64,000 nt of DNA from Aptenodytes patagonicus (taxonomy: Eukaryota > Chordata > Aves > Sphenisciformes > Spheniscidae): assembly GCF_965638725.1 (NCBI RefSeq), contig NC_134973.1, positions 5,948,491 to 6,012,490 of the forward strand. Reading direction: 5' to 3'. This document shows, one piece after another, positions 44,051 through 54,700 of this stretch. The notes under the pieces are model-generated. The model was given only the letters and a program-made list of their open reading frames with translations, made no database searches and was not told where the DNA came from. The translations under genes and the position numbers were made by a program. Every line of letters begins with the position of its first letter. Within the stretch, counting starts at the first letter, position 1.

Positions 44051-46227
44051 CGCTGCTGCCAGGGTCACTCCCCACCGCACCAAGTGCTTCCAAGCAGGGA
44101 ACACCTTCACAAGGAAAATGATGTAGGAAAACACGCATGCACAAAACCACCCGTCTATGGCACATGCAGAGGGAGCAGCAGCGGTGCATCTCCATCCTCC
44201 AGGAAACCGCCGGGGCAGGCGCAAGGACAACGCCGTGAGCAAATCGGGTCCTTCCTCCCGCGGGGCAGAGGAGGAGGATGCTTCAAGCGTCCGTGGGGAA
44301 GCTACAGCAGGAATCACCTCTGTGCTCAGCGCCTCCTTGGGAGCACCTGGCTGCCCCCCCGCTCAGCCGTGCTTTCTGTAACCGTCCCCGCAGGAGCTGC
44401 AGCGGCTGCCGGGTCTCTGGGCTCACATGGCCGGGCTCCACCACGCGTGACACACTGAGTAACTTTCACGGGCATGCCGTGTAAACAAGCCGTGAGTCAG
44501 CGGCCGGGCCAGCTGTGCGGTTTCCCCAGTGTAAATGCTTCCTCTGCCGCGGTGGAAGGAAGGACCAAACTGAGCCTTGAGGGAAGAGCTGGCAGCACCG
44601 TAAAACGTAATGAAATTGTGTGGGGCTGAACTGGGTCCAGAGGAGCTGAGAGTCGGTAAAACCTCCTGGGTCATTACAGCCTCTCTGGCTCCTCGGAGAG
44701 GCTGTGGAGAGGTGCTGCTGGAGGAGGCAGAGCAGCACCAGGAAGGGCAGCGTCTGCCCCGCTGATCTTTGGTCCGGGAGCAACGTGCTGGTTATCCGGA
44801 TGGGACAGCCAGGCTGCTGGTCACCCTCCTCCGATACTGGCCAGATGGAGGATGCGGACTCAGCCGGCACCTAAGCACATTTCTTCCACCTTCCTGCCCA
44901 GGGGTTCTTCTCCAGAGTGCTCCTGGAGCCCCACGCCAGCATAACCCAGCACTCATCATGGACAGAGCTCGGCTTGGGAAGGGGTGGGGGACGCCGGCCT
45001 CGTTCTTCCCATTGACCCCATCATCAGATGCAGCCCCTGCAGCCACATCCCGCTGTCAGTCCGACGGATGAGGGCACAGGGGCTGACGGGCACCAGAGCT
45101 CCCGTGGGAGGCTGGGGTAGCGCTGCCCAGGATGAGGGCAGTGTGTTTGGGAAAGCAAAGGCAAGTGGCTATCCTGCACAGCGGGGCGCAGGTGAGGGCT
45201 GATCATAACCCTCCTGCCAAAGGCCCAGCCTGGCCCCTCTGAGTCGGGGGAGAGCCACTGGAGGAGCTGATCCTGCATGGGTCCTGTGGATGCCGGCAGG
45301 CCGACACCATTCATGCAGTCTGACCTTGCAGCACTGGCCCTCGCCGGGAGAAGGAGGTTTCCGCTGCGAGCTGTGATGGCGGCAGCCGCTGGGGCCAAGG
45401 ACGAGCCGAGCCGGGCTGGGGCATCCTGGCCCTGCCAGCCTGGCGGCCCTGCGGGACCCCAGTCCCCGGCTCTCGGCAGCCAGAGGTTTGGCCAGCGAAG
45501 GGCAGAGCTGCCGCAGGGCACGTCCCCCCACGGAGCCCCCGTCCGCCCCACAGCCCTCATCAGAGGAGAAGCTTGATTGCTTACATAGCCCAGGCTTGCA
45601 GTTAGTAGAAAAATAAAACATGTTTTTCACATTAAAATTTCCCTTGAAAAACAATGGTTTAAATCAAGCATAAGAAAAGCAAAGAATCCAAAAAGAAAAA
45701 AGAAAAAGAAAAGCGAAATTTTTGGTGGAGCCCAAAAGCAGTCCTCTGAGACTCTGAACTTCTCCCGAGCCTCTGTGCCGTCGCTGCTCCCGGAGGCAGG
45801 TGGGCTCCCCGCCGGGACGGCGCAGCGGGACGGCTCATGCTACGAGATACGGGCACTACGCCGCCACGCCGCTGCCCTGCCTCAGTGGCTGCCAGCCCCT
45901 GCCTGCTGGTGAAATCCCAGATCCAGGAGATCAGAGCCATGCAAGGAGCCAGCCGGGGACCGCATGCCACCAGCATCCCTTAGACCTCACAGCCGGTCGG
46001 CGCGGCGGTGGTGAGGACGGGGCTCAGCCTGCGCCCGCTGCTCGCGGGTTATCAGGAGCTGCCGGAGAGCTGCCAGATAACTGCCGGGGCGGGATCCGGA
46101 CCTGCAGCCTGGAGGTGCAAGGCTTGGGGAGACGAAGTGGGGGATGTAAATCTCCTGATCTGTCTGTGAGTGAATTCAAAGGGAGACCGATTCAAATCCG
46201 CCATGACATGACTGGCTCGGGGCTGGC

Positions 46228-46303
46228 AGACAATCCCTGCAGTGTTTGTAACAAATCTTGCTGCTTTCCTTTGAGTGGCCTCCAATTTATTAATTAAAAC
46301 AGG
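46228..46303 (-). mobile_element. LINE carboxy-terminal remnant
   Basis: The minus strand encodes INKLEATQRKAARFVTN, which matches the LExVQRRAARFV-type segment that follows the reverse transcriptase in CR1/L2-like LINEs. Flanking codons do not continue the match clearly. Confidence 0.5.
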
Positions 46304-46569
46304 CAATTATATATAATGTGGGGTGGAGGGGAGCGGGGAGACCAGCTGCACCAGTTATTCTCACTTGGCAGGAACCGTGCTGGAAAGCTGCTCCGGCTCC
46401 AGGAGGTGCTTGTGCTTTCAAGGGCTCGAGGCAGAGCCTGGGACGGAGCCCATGCTCAGAGCTGCCCCCGGATCCCCTGCCTGGCACGGCCGGGCCTGGA
46501 CAGCCAGGCAGTGAGTGGGCTTGAGCTACAGCGACCGCTTTATTTAAGAGCACAGGGCGCAGAGGCCAA

Positions 46570-46640
46570 GACCTTTTAGAAAATGACTTGCCCGAGTCAC
46601 CAGGGAGTTGGCAGCAGAGATGGAAGCTGCACCCCGTGTT
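46570..46640 (-). mobile_element. MIR-like SINE scrap
   Basis: AAATGACTTGCCCGAGTCAC then GGCAGCAGAGATGGAA follows the reverse-complement MIR order (AAGTGACTTGCCCAAGGTCA ... GGCAGAGCTGGGA). Short and diverged. Confidence 0.45.
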
Positions 46641-48610
46641 GCCAGGATCTGCTGAAAGCGCTGGCTGCCCCCGGCCCCGCAAGGCAGGAGCGTGTGGGGC
46701 TGGAGAGAGAAGCCAGGTCCTTTTTTAAGCGTCGCCGTCCATCCCTCCGTGCTCATCAATAGGAAACACGACAAGCCAGAGACCCCAGGCTTCAGCAGAG
46801 CACGACGAGCGTGGTGCCAACGTGGCATGCAATGCCACGGCTGCGTGCGGCAACACCTGCATGTCTGGGTTTACTTGAACGCTGCAGATCCCGTGTCAGC
46901 AAACTGGCAGAATTTACCTGGAGCCCTCAGTGCTCCCTGCAGGACACGCCAGCACGGGGCCGGCCCCAGCGATGGGCTCCTCTGCCTGCTGACCACCGGG
47001 ATACGATGGGAACCGGACCCCGTGCAGCTTGCGGGGCACCCGCTCACCCAGCTGGTGCCACGGGGCGAGTCTGGCCGTACAGCGCGTTGGCTCCTGCTGA
47101 GACCGCACGCTCGGGGCGTGTGCACGCACACGCACACACACACACGCCCGTGCCAGAGCCCGCCGGCAGCTGCACCACCGCAGCCTGCGGCCGCCCCCCG
47201 CCAGCACCTGGCACGGTGGCACTGTCTGAATTAAGTAATGTCTCGGGATGTGAGCTCATCGCCAACACCCACGGCCCGGGCGATGCGAGTGGCAGCGCCG
47301 GGTGCTGCGGGAGCGGGCCCTGACTAACCTCCGCTGCATCTGCATGGGCTGCCAGGAATGCTCCCTGCCCCGGGGCCGGCAGGCACCACGGCACAGGGCA
47401 CCACGGCACAGGGCACCGCGGCCTCGGGCAGCTCCCACGTGGCACCCGCCGCTCCCCTCCTCCTGACGCCGGCACGGTCCAGAGCAGCACCGGGGTTGTT
47501 TTGCCTTTCCTGCAAAGCCCCGGCTGCCGCTCCGGCCAGGCTCTGTGCCAAGCCCTGGCTGGCAGGGGGGACCACCAAGCCCCATGCCACCTCTGCTCCC
47601 AAACACCCGCAGATTTTGTGGCAGAGGCCAATGCACCCATGGGTTCCTGTAAGCCCCGGTCAGGGATCGCAGAGGGGCATGTGTCCCCCTCCACAGCATA
47701 GCCCTGGTGGGATTGCGACTCAGAGCTGCCGGAGGAGCCTCCCAGCCTGTCCCGTCCCCTCGGACAACGAGAGGCCCAGGATATTTTCCGCTGCCCTTGG
47801 CCAAAACCCTCCCTCTTTCCCTTCTGCTTTCCCCGAGCGGGGATGGCTGCTTTGCCCGCCCGGCTGCTTGAGGAGCAGGCTCTGTCTAACGATGAATCGA
47901 TACTAATTCAGGAGGTGTCACCTCTTCGTCAGTCCTCTCGGAAGAGGGTGCAGTTTGCTTCTTTCTGCAGCACCGTGGGAAAATCCTCCCAGCTGCTGGC
48001 TTCCCAGGGTGACTCAAATTTGCTCCTGACTAGACCCAGCTCCCTTGGAGGGGAGGCAGGGGACAGCCAAGTCCAGAAACCTGATTCCCGGGGTGCGCAG
48101 CCCCTGCCAGAGCGGCGGCAGAGAGGGTGTGCATCCGCCCCAGGCACCCCCGTCCCAGGTGCGGATCAGCCTCGTGTCCCCTGCAGGGAGGGATCGTGGC
48201 TGGGGCCAAAGGCAGGGCACGGGGCTGCCCAGGGGCAGCGGAAATCTCAAGCCCCAGAGAAGGGCTCTTGTGTGGGATCCCCTCTCCACACTCAGCATCA
48301 CGGATGCGGAGGGTCGAGGTCTGGGCAGGGGGCTCTGCGCAAGCCCAGAGGCTGCAAGTCACGGGGCAGGGGCCGAGTGCTGGAGGAGCTGCAGCCCTTA
48401 CAAGGAGCTTTCTACCTGCCCGGGCTCCCCAAACCCAGGGACGAGGTGGTCCTGCAACGGAGGGTCCTTGCCCTGAGCCGCCTCTCCCGGCACAAACACA
48501 TCCCAATTAGCCGAGGGGCTCGGGGGGGGGGGCTCTTCTCGACCGTTGCGTACTGGAGGTGTTGGGGTGGCAGGCCGCAGGCCGCCCTGCACGCCCTTAT
48601 CCCCACGTGC

Positions 48611-48710
48611 ATTAATATCCGTTGCCATTTGCATCCTGACGAGTGTTGCCGTGTTCAGCTTCCGCAGTTCCTGCGTCAGGGAATTCCAGAGGGACAAAGT
48701 CAGTGGAGCC
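48611..48710 (-). mobile_element. LINE carboxy-terminal remnant
   Basis: The minus strand encodes LTLSLWNSLTQELRKLNTAT, matching the LWNSLPxELRxxxSLxxFK block near the end of CR1/L2-like LINE proteins. It is a separate piece from that at 46228, and the order of the pieces does not fit one element. Confidence 0.5.
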
Positions 48711-49380
48711 GGATCCTTCCCTCCCCATCCCACAGGCACCCGGCACCCATTTGATCAAGTGGCAACTTGTCCTCCGACCATGAAACAGGGCAAGGAGAAA
48801 CGCATCCACATCCTCAGTGTGGAAGGGAACTTCCCTCCAGGGCGTGAAATGCCCCGTCCAGGGCCGCTGGCTCCGCTCCGCGGGCAGCCGGACTCCGTCT
48901 GGCTCCAGGGCTGGGCCGCACGGGGCTGTCTAGACCCACCTCCCGAATAAAGGAGTTGCAGGACTCGGTAGCGGTTTCCTCATTGGTTGTAAATAATTGC
49001 TAATAATGTCTTATCAACAACTGGGATCATCTATCAGCGACTAAATGACTGCAAATTTGTCCCACAGTTGCCATTTCCACACAATGACCAAACCCTTCCA
49101 GGGGTCCCCGACCGAGCCGTTACGGGGCCGTTCCCCACCAGCACCCAGTTTACAGCATCTCACCCCTGTCCCCTACGCCCCGTCCACCAGCACGGCCGGG
49201 GAGGGGAGACCTTCGGAGGGAGCGTCCCTGAGCTTGGCTTCCCAGGACTCCAGAGCTGCTTCACAAATCCCTCCCCGGCCTCGCTCCGTCACCCGAAAAA
49301 AGCCAGAGCAGCAAAACCTGGGCCGAAGATGCCACCTGCTGGAAGCGGGTCTGGTGCCACGGGCCGGCGGGCACCCCGCA

Positions 49381-50600
49381 GCCCCGCCACCCAGAAACCC
49401 CAAAACCTCACCATACAGAAACCCCAAAACCCCACCGCCCCGCCACCCAGAAACCCCAAAACCCCACCGCCCCGCCACCCAGAAACCCCAAAACCTCACC
49501 ATACAGAAACCCCAAAACCCCACCGCCCCGCCACCCAGAAACCCCAAAACCTCACCATACAGAAACCCCAAAACCCCACTGCCCCGCCACCCAGAAACCC
49601 CAAAACCCCACCACCTCACCATGCAGAAACCCCAAAACCTCACCATACAGAAACCCCAAAACCCCACCGCCCCACCACCCAGAAACCCCCAAAACCCACC
49701 ACCCCGCCACCCAGAAACCCCCAAAACCCACCACCCCACCACCCAGAAACCCCAAAACCTCACCATGCAGAAACCCCAAAACCCCACCGCCCCGCCACCC
49801 AGAAACCCCAAAACCCCACCACCCCGCCACCCAGAAACCCCAAAACCTCACCATACAGAAACCCCAAAACCCCACCGCCCCGCCACCCAGAAACCCCAAA
49901 ACCCCACCACCCCGCCACCCAGAAACCCCAAAACCCCACAACTTCACCATGCAGAAACCCCAAAACCCCACCGCCCCGCCACCCAGAAACCCCCAAAACC
50001 CACCACCCCGCCACCCAGAAACCCCCAAAACCCACCACCCCGCCACCCAGAAACCCCCAAAACCCACCACCCCACCACCCAGAAACCCCAAAACCTCACC
50101 ATGCAGAAACCCCAAAACCCCACCGCCCCGCCACCCAGAAACCCCAAAACCCCACCGCCCCGCCACCCAGAAACCCCAAAACCTCACCATACAGAAACCC
50201 CAAAACCCCACCACCCCGCCACCCAGAAACCCCAAAACCCCACAACTTCACCATGCAGAAACCCCAAAACCCCACCGCCCCGCCACCCAGAAACCCCCAA
50301 AACCCACCACCCCACCACCCAGAAACCCCAAAACCCCACCGCCCCGCCACCCAGAAACCCCCAAAACCCACCACCCCACCACCCAGAAACCCCAAAACCC
50401 CACTGCCCCGAAACCCCCAAACCCCACAACCTCACCATGCAGAAACCCCAAAACCCCACCGCCCCGCCACCCAGAAACCCCCAAAACCCCACCGCCCCGC
50501 CACCCAGAAACCCCCAAAACCCCACCGCCCCGAAACCCCCAAACCCCACAACCTCACCATGCAGAAACCCCCAAACCCCGCAGCCTTGCAACCCCAAAAC
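49381..50600. repeat. C/A-rich minisatellite, 32 bp and 24 bp units, about 1.2 kb
   Basis: The array is built from two related units. The 32 bp unit reads CAGAAACCCCAAAACCCC then ACCGCCCCGCCACC. The 24 bp unit reads CAGAAACCCCAAAACCTC then ACCATA or ACCATG. They alternate irregularly with hints of a higher-order period near 0.3 kb. The plus strand has almost no T or G, so all three frames stay open for 1.2 kb or more. Because 32 is not divisible by three, each frame cycles through the same Pro/Thr/Asn/Lys-rich peptides. The minus strand carries GGGGTTTTGGGG blocks and is strongly G-quadruplex-prone. It is not a gene. Confidence 0.95.
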
Positions 50601-50649
50601 CCCAGCTCCGCGGTGCCACAGAGCTGGCCCCCACGGTGCCAGGGACCCC

Positions 50650-50666
50650 GGGGGGGGGGGGGGGGG
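50650..50666. repeat. 17-nt G homopolymer
   Basis: Uninterrupted G run just beyond the minisatellite. Confidence 0.9.
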
Positions 50667-51346
50667 CCCACGCAGACCCCGCGCTCCCCCGAAAGCCGCA
50701 GCTTTGGGAACGGGCCAGGCTTGAACCGAGCCCCGCGTGGGATTTCAGTGCGCTCCCAGGCAGGCAGGGACGGCTCCAAGTCGCCCCGAGGAACTCAGGC
50801 AGGGAACGAACAACCCTGAAAAACAAGACTTCATCTGCCACCCCCCCCAAAACCTCTTCAGCACCTGCCAACCTCCATGGGGAGATCTGGGGGGAAACAC
50901 CCCGCTTGAGAGATTTTTGCTGAAATTCAGCGTTCGCGTTCCTCTGCGGCTATTGCTACTTTTTTAAGCAAATCTTGGATTTTCACCGTCTTCATTTTTG
51001 CAGGGCTCAATCCCTCCCCATCTCTTTTTTTCCTTTTTTTTTTTAAAAAAAAAAAAAAAGATCCCTCAGCTTCTGAGCTGAAATTTTAAAGGCCCCTTCC
51101 CATCATTTTATTAAAAAGTAAGGGAAAAAAAAAAAAAAAAGCACAGGAGTGGGAACGAATCCAGGGGACAGACTGGGCAGGTCCCAGCTGCAGCCCCCCT
51201 CCCGCTCTTCTTCCTCACAGGGAGCTCTTCCTCCCCACAGGACCCGCTCTAACCGGGCCGTGAGGTGCCTGGGAGACCCGGGCAGCTCTCCGGGCCTCCA
51301 AATCCGGGGTACCGCGGGCCCACAGCCCGGGGGGGGGGGGGGGGGT

Positions 51347-51398
51347 GAGGGCCGGGAGCCCGGGGCCCCGGGATCGGGGCCCCGGGCTCCCGGCCCTC
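51347..51398. repeat. Perfect 24 bp inverted repeat, 4 nt loop
   Basis: The arms at 51347-51370 and 51375-51398 are exact reverse complements, starting GAGGGCCGGGAGCCC on the left, with GGAT between them. All arm bases but two are G or C. It sits directly after the G17 tract, about 250 bp before the RNF126 start codon. Confidence 0.95.
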
Positions 51399-51637
51399 GC
51401 CCTCACCCACCCCCCCCAGCCCCACAGACTAACGGCCGCCCTGCCCGCCCTCCTTATAAACCCTAGGCCCCGCCCCTCCATTAAGCCCCGCCTCTCGCCC
51501 CCGCCTCCCCGGAGCGTTCCTCCCCCCCCCTTCTTCTCCGCGTTTCTGCCGCCCGCTCCCTTTCTTGTCCCCGCTCGGCCGCCGTCATCCTCCGCCGCGC
51601 GTCGCGGGGCGGGGTTGGGAAGGGGGGGGGGGGGATG

Positions 51638-51650
51638 GGAAGATGGCGGA
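51638..51650 (+). promoter_or_regulatory. RNF126: TISU/YY1-like element at the RNF126 start codon
   Basis: GGAAGATGGCGGA spans the initiation codon. It fits eleven of twelve positions of the TISU consensus SAASATGGCGGC, and the overlapping YY1 motif AANATGGCGG. TISU elements direct initiation on mRNAs with very short 5' UTRs. A 13-nt G run (51622-51634) precedes it. Confidence 0.55.
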
Positions 51651-51717
51651 GGCTTCACCGCAGCCGGGACGGTTCTTCTGCCACTGCTGCTCGGCCGAGA
51701 TCGCGCCGCGCCTGCCC
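51643..51717 (+). CDS. RNF126: RNF126 exon 1
   Basis: 25 codons, phase 0: [20 protein letters not shown] and APRLP, with zinc ligands Cys13 and Cys16. Donor GTGAGCGG. It lies in the CpG island. Confidence 0.96.
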
Positions 51718-54700
51718 GTGAGCGGGGGTGGGGGCCCGGCCGCGGTCCGGCGGGGGGTGGGGGAGCCGGGGGCGCGGGTCAGGGCGGCTGGGGGCCCCGG
51801 CGGGTCGGGCACGTGGGGGTGAGGCCTGAGGGGGCCCGGGGGGCCTGGGCCCTCGGGGCGGGGGGGACCGAGGTGGGGGGCTCGGGAGCGGGGGGCGGGG
51901 GCGCGTTAGGAGGGGCGGGGGTGAGGGCCCTGGGGGGTGGGCGGTTCCGCGTGTGGCAGTTGGGGTTCGGGGGGCCGTTGGGAGGGGCGGGGGGGGGAGA
52001 GGGGGGGCTCCGGAGCGAGGAGATGGGGGCGCTGGGGGGGGGGGGGGGAACGGGGCGCCCCCGGCCGAGGGGAAGCAGCCGGGGGAGCCAGCGCCGGGTG
52101 TGGCGGGGGCGGCGCGGCGGGAGGGGGCCCTCCGCCCTCCTGGGCCTGGTGCGGGGGCGGCCCGGGCAGGGGGGGGGGGCCAGCGCGGCTGCCTGCGGGG
52201 CCGCGGTGGTTCGTGAGCTCCAGCCGTGCTGTGAGGAGAGGGGGACCCGCCGAGCAGCCCTGCCTCAGAGCGGGTTTGAGGGCGGTGGTCCCGACCTGCA
52301 GCAGCCCTTCCCCGGCCCATCCCCGGGCTTTCCGCACCCCCGTCTCTCTGAAATGGCGTGACATCCCCCCGGGCTCAGGCACCATTAACCCGCTTCTTTG
52401 TCCGGAGCGAACTGAAGCTCCGTGGGATAATGAGGGGGTTTCTTTTTTGTCTCTTTCAGTAGGATTTAAATGAGCATGAGGAAAGCTTCAGGGGTGATAA
52501 TATCTAGGACGTGGGCAAGTGCACAAATGATACGCACGCACCGTTTCCACTCGCTAACGCACAAGTGCTTTGTCGGCTAGGTGCAGCGCCTGAGCAGACG
52601 TGCGTTAATCGCCGAGTAAAACCCCTGCTTGTAGGGAGTCATATTTTTCTGGTGTGGGTGGAAAAGGAGCGTTGGCTGTTGGAAAGGAACTGGCTAAAAC
52701 ATCGTGGTGGGCCACGGCTAGGTTTTCTGTTGATCGCCAGCCAGATGTTGCGAGATGTTAAATTCGATTCGGAGGATCCTGCCAGTCTCTATTTGTCCTG
52801 AAACTTTTCACAGCGTCTTGTCAGAATAAGGCATTGCTTTTTGTTAATGTTTATTGAATTTTAAAAGTCACCCGACTGTGAGCATAGGTGTCTCTCTGCC
52901 ATGGTTGATTAGACTTCGCCGTCAGTTTGGTTTTGTGACGCGCTGTTTGTCCTTTCGCCCTCTCCGTCGGTCTTACTGGTTAGGCGAGGGTAGGCCTTAC
53001 TGGTAAATCTCACAGCTTGTATTTAACTGTGAGGACAAAACTCTTGATAATGCTCCTGCTAAATACATAGACGGGCTGGAGAAAGCGGCTCGGGAGCTGA
53101 AGGTTATAACCTAGAAATATCAGTCATTTTTTTTCCGTTTAAACACCACATGTTGGGCTTGTGCCAGCAGAGCACATCTGGCAGCGGACGCACTGAACTG
53201 TGGTAGGGAGCGGACAGCTGCTTTTGTTGATTCAGGTCTAGTTAATTGCTAGTTAATGAACTTGGTTTTGGGGGTCCAAGTTCATTCGGTTTCACTTACT
53301 CTTTGCAGACCGAGCTACTGGAGGTACCGTAGCATGTGCTGCAAAAGGAGTGATTCAAACAGCCTGAGAAACAACAAACTTTGACATTTGTGCTGTTCCA
53401 GCTGCTGAGGAATTTGCTGATCCCTGTGTTCAGAGTTGCCTGTAAGCACACAGGAGAAAAAAAAGCCTCCCTTAGGTAGGGGAGTCGAGGAGTAAGTTGC
53501 TCACTGCTCTTGACTGTGTCTGCCGTAATAATTTACCCCAGTGGCATACTGGTGGAAAGTAAAACAGCAAGGGGATATTTCAAAGGCAGAGGCAATTGGT
53601 CTCATTTTCGGTGTTCGACACAGGAGTTCCCATGTGCTGGTAACCAGCTTTGAGAAGAATTTGGATGGTGTAGAAATGGCCTTGAAATCAAACGTTGTGT
53701 AAATTGCGTAGACCCAGTTATTTCACAATCGCAAATCTAGAGAGTCCTGCGCAGAAGAGGGAGCAGCAACTTCTCTGAGTCTGTTTCTAGGTCTTGGTGT
53801 TTGCTGCTTCCTTATCTTGCTGGGCAGTCAGGGGCAGGGTTGAGTGGATTGCTGGTGTTGCTGCCTTGTGCTTGGGCCTTATCAAGTTTTTCTGCGGTGG
53901 CTGGAGGAGCGATCCCAGATGTCTTATCAGAGCAAATCCACGTGGCTGGCATCCTCTCCTCTTTTGGGGAATCCATTGACTTGTTTAAGGGCCTCTGCCA
54001 ATTCGAACGTAGCAGTAGTAAAGGGAAGTAGCATTATTTTTAGAAGCTCTTAAATTTCTTTCATGCTGAGCCTGGCTTTGCCAGCGCGGGGTTTTGAGCG
54101 GTTGTGTTTGCCCGCGGTGGCTGTTCCGCCTCGGCTGTGGTTGGGGTTGGGTACGGGGTCTGTTGCTTCCTCTTCTGTCTCGACGGTGCTGCGTGGTGCT
54201 ACTTCTTCTCAAGCGCTGAAAGGTGAAGTAATTTCCTTTCAGGATCTTAAGCGTTCTGGGCTGCTGCTCGCTAGGACAGCGTGGTTGTGGAGTATAAATT
54301 CTTCACTAACACCAGGAATTGTGAGGAAAAGTGACTGTTGCAAACTCCTGAGGAATCTGCTTCTGCACACACGGGCTGTTTATTCCAGCGTATTCAGTCT
54401 TCAGTGTTAAAGGCTACAAGGGTGGCAGTAGCTTTCTTTAACGAGCGTTGAGCGTGGGAGTGTAAAATTCTGGTATTGTGTGTTGCAGAATGACCCTCTT
54501 GTGTCTCCTTGACCTCTGTGTGGCGTGAACCCCAGACTACATTAGTAACAGCTTTCCATTCAGCCCTTCCTAAGTGACAGTGACACTGTGATTAGCCCGT
54601 GCTGCAATTCCCTCCTTGTTCCTTTCATTAGGACAGTTTGGCCCCTTGAGGGGGGCGGGGAAAGGCCCCCAAAACACGCAGCTATTTAAAAACTAGCGTT

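Larger units (their letters stand above)
43021..49380. other. Intergenic, RNF126 side
   Basis: No gene was recognised between the LINE remnant and the minisatellite. Contents that can be named are the microsatellites and fossils listed separately, plus a CA-rich patch at 47118-47150. An AT-rich stretch at 48950-49060 directly precedes the minisatellite. Confidence 0.5.
50601..51642. promoter_or_regulatory. RNF126: RNF126 upstream region
   Basis: It contains T12/A15 and A16 homopolymer tracts (51033-51059, 51125-51140) and a G17 tract (51329-51345). A perfect 24 bp inverted repeat follows (51347-51370 and 51375-51398). TTATAAAC at 51454-51461 could be a TATA box, and GC boxes follow (CCCCGCCCCTCC near 51468). 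A CpG island runs from about 51220 to 52340. A start near 51485 or much closer to the ATG are both possible. Confidence 0.6.

Noticed and set aside
49045-50819. Pro-rich proteins of more than 550 residues on the plus strand and Gly/Trp-rich ones on the minus strand
   Set aside because: They are by-products of a repeat with almost no T or G, and each frame yields the same rotating peptide.
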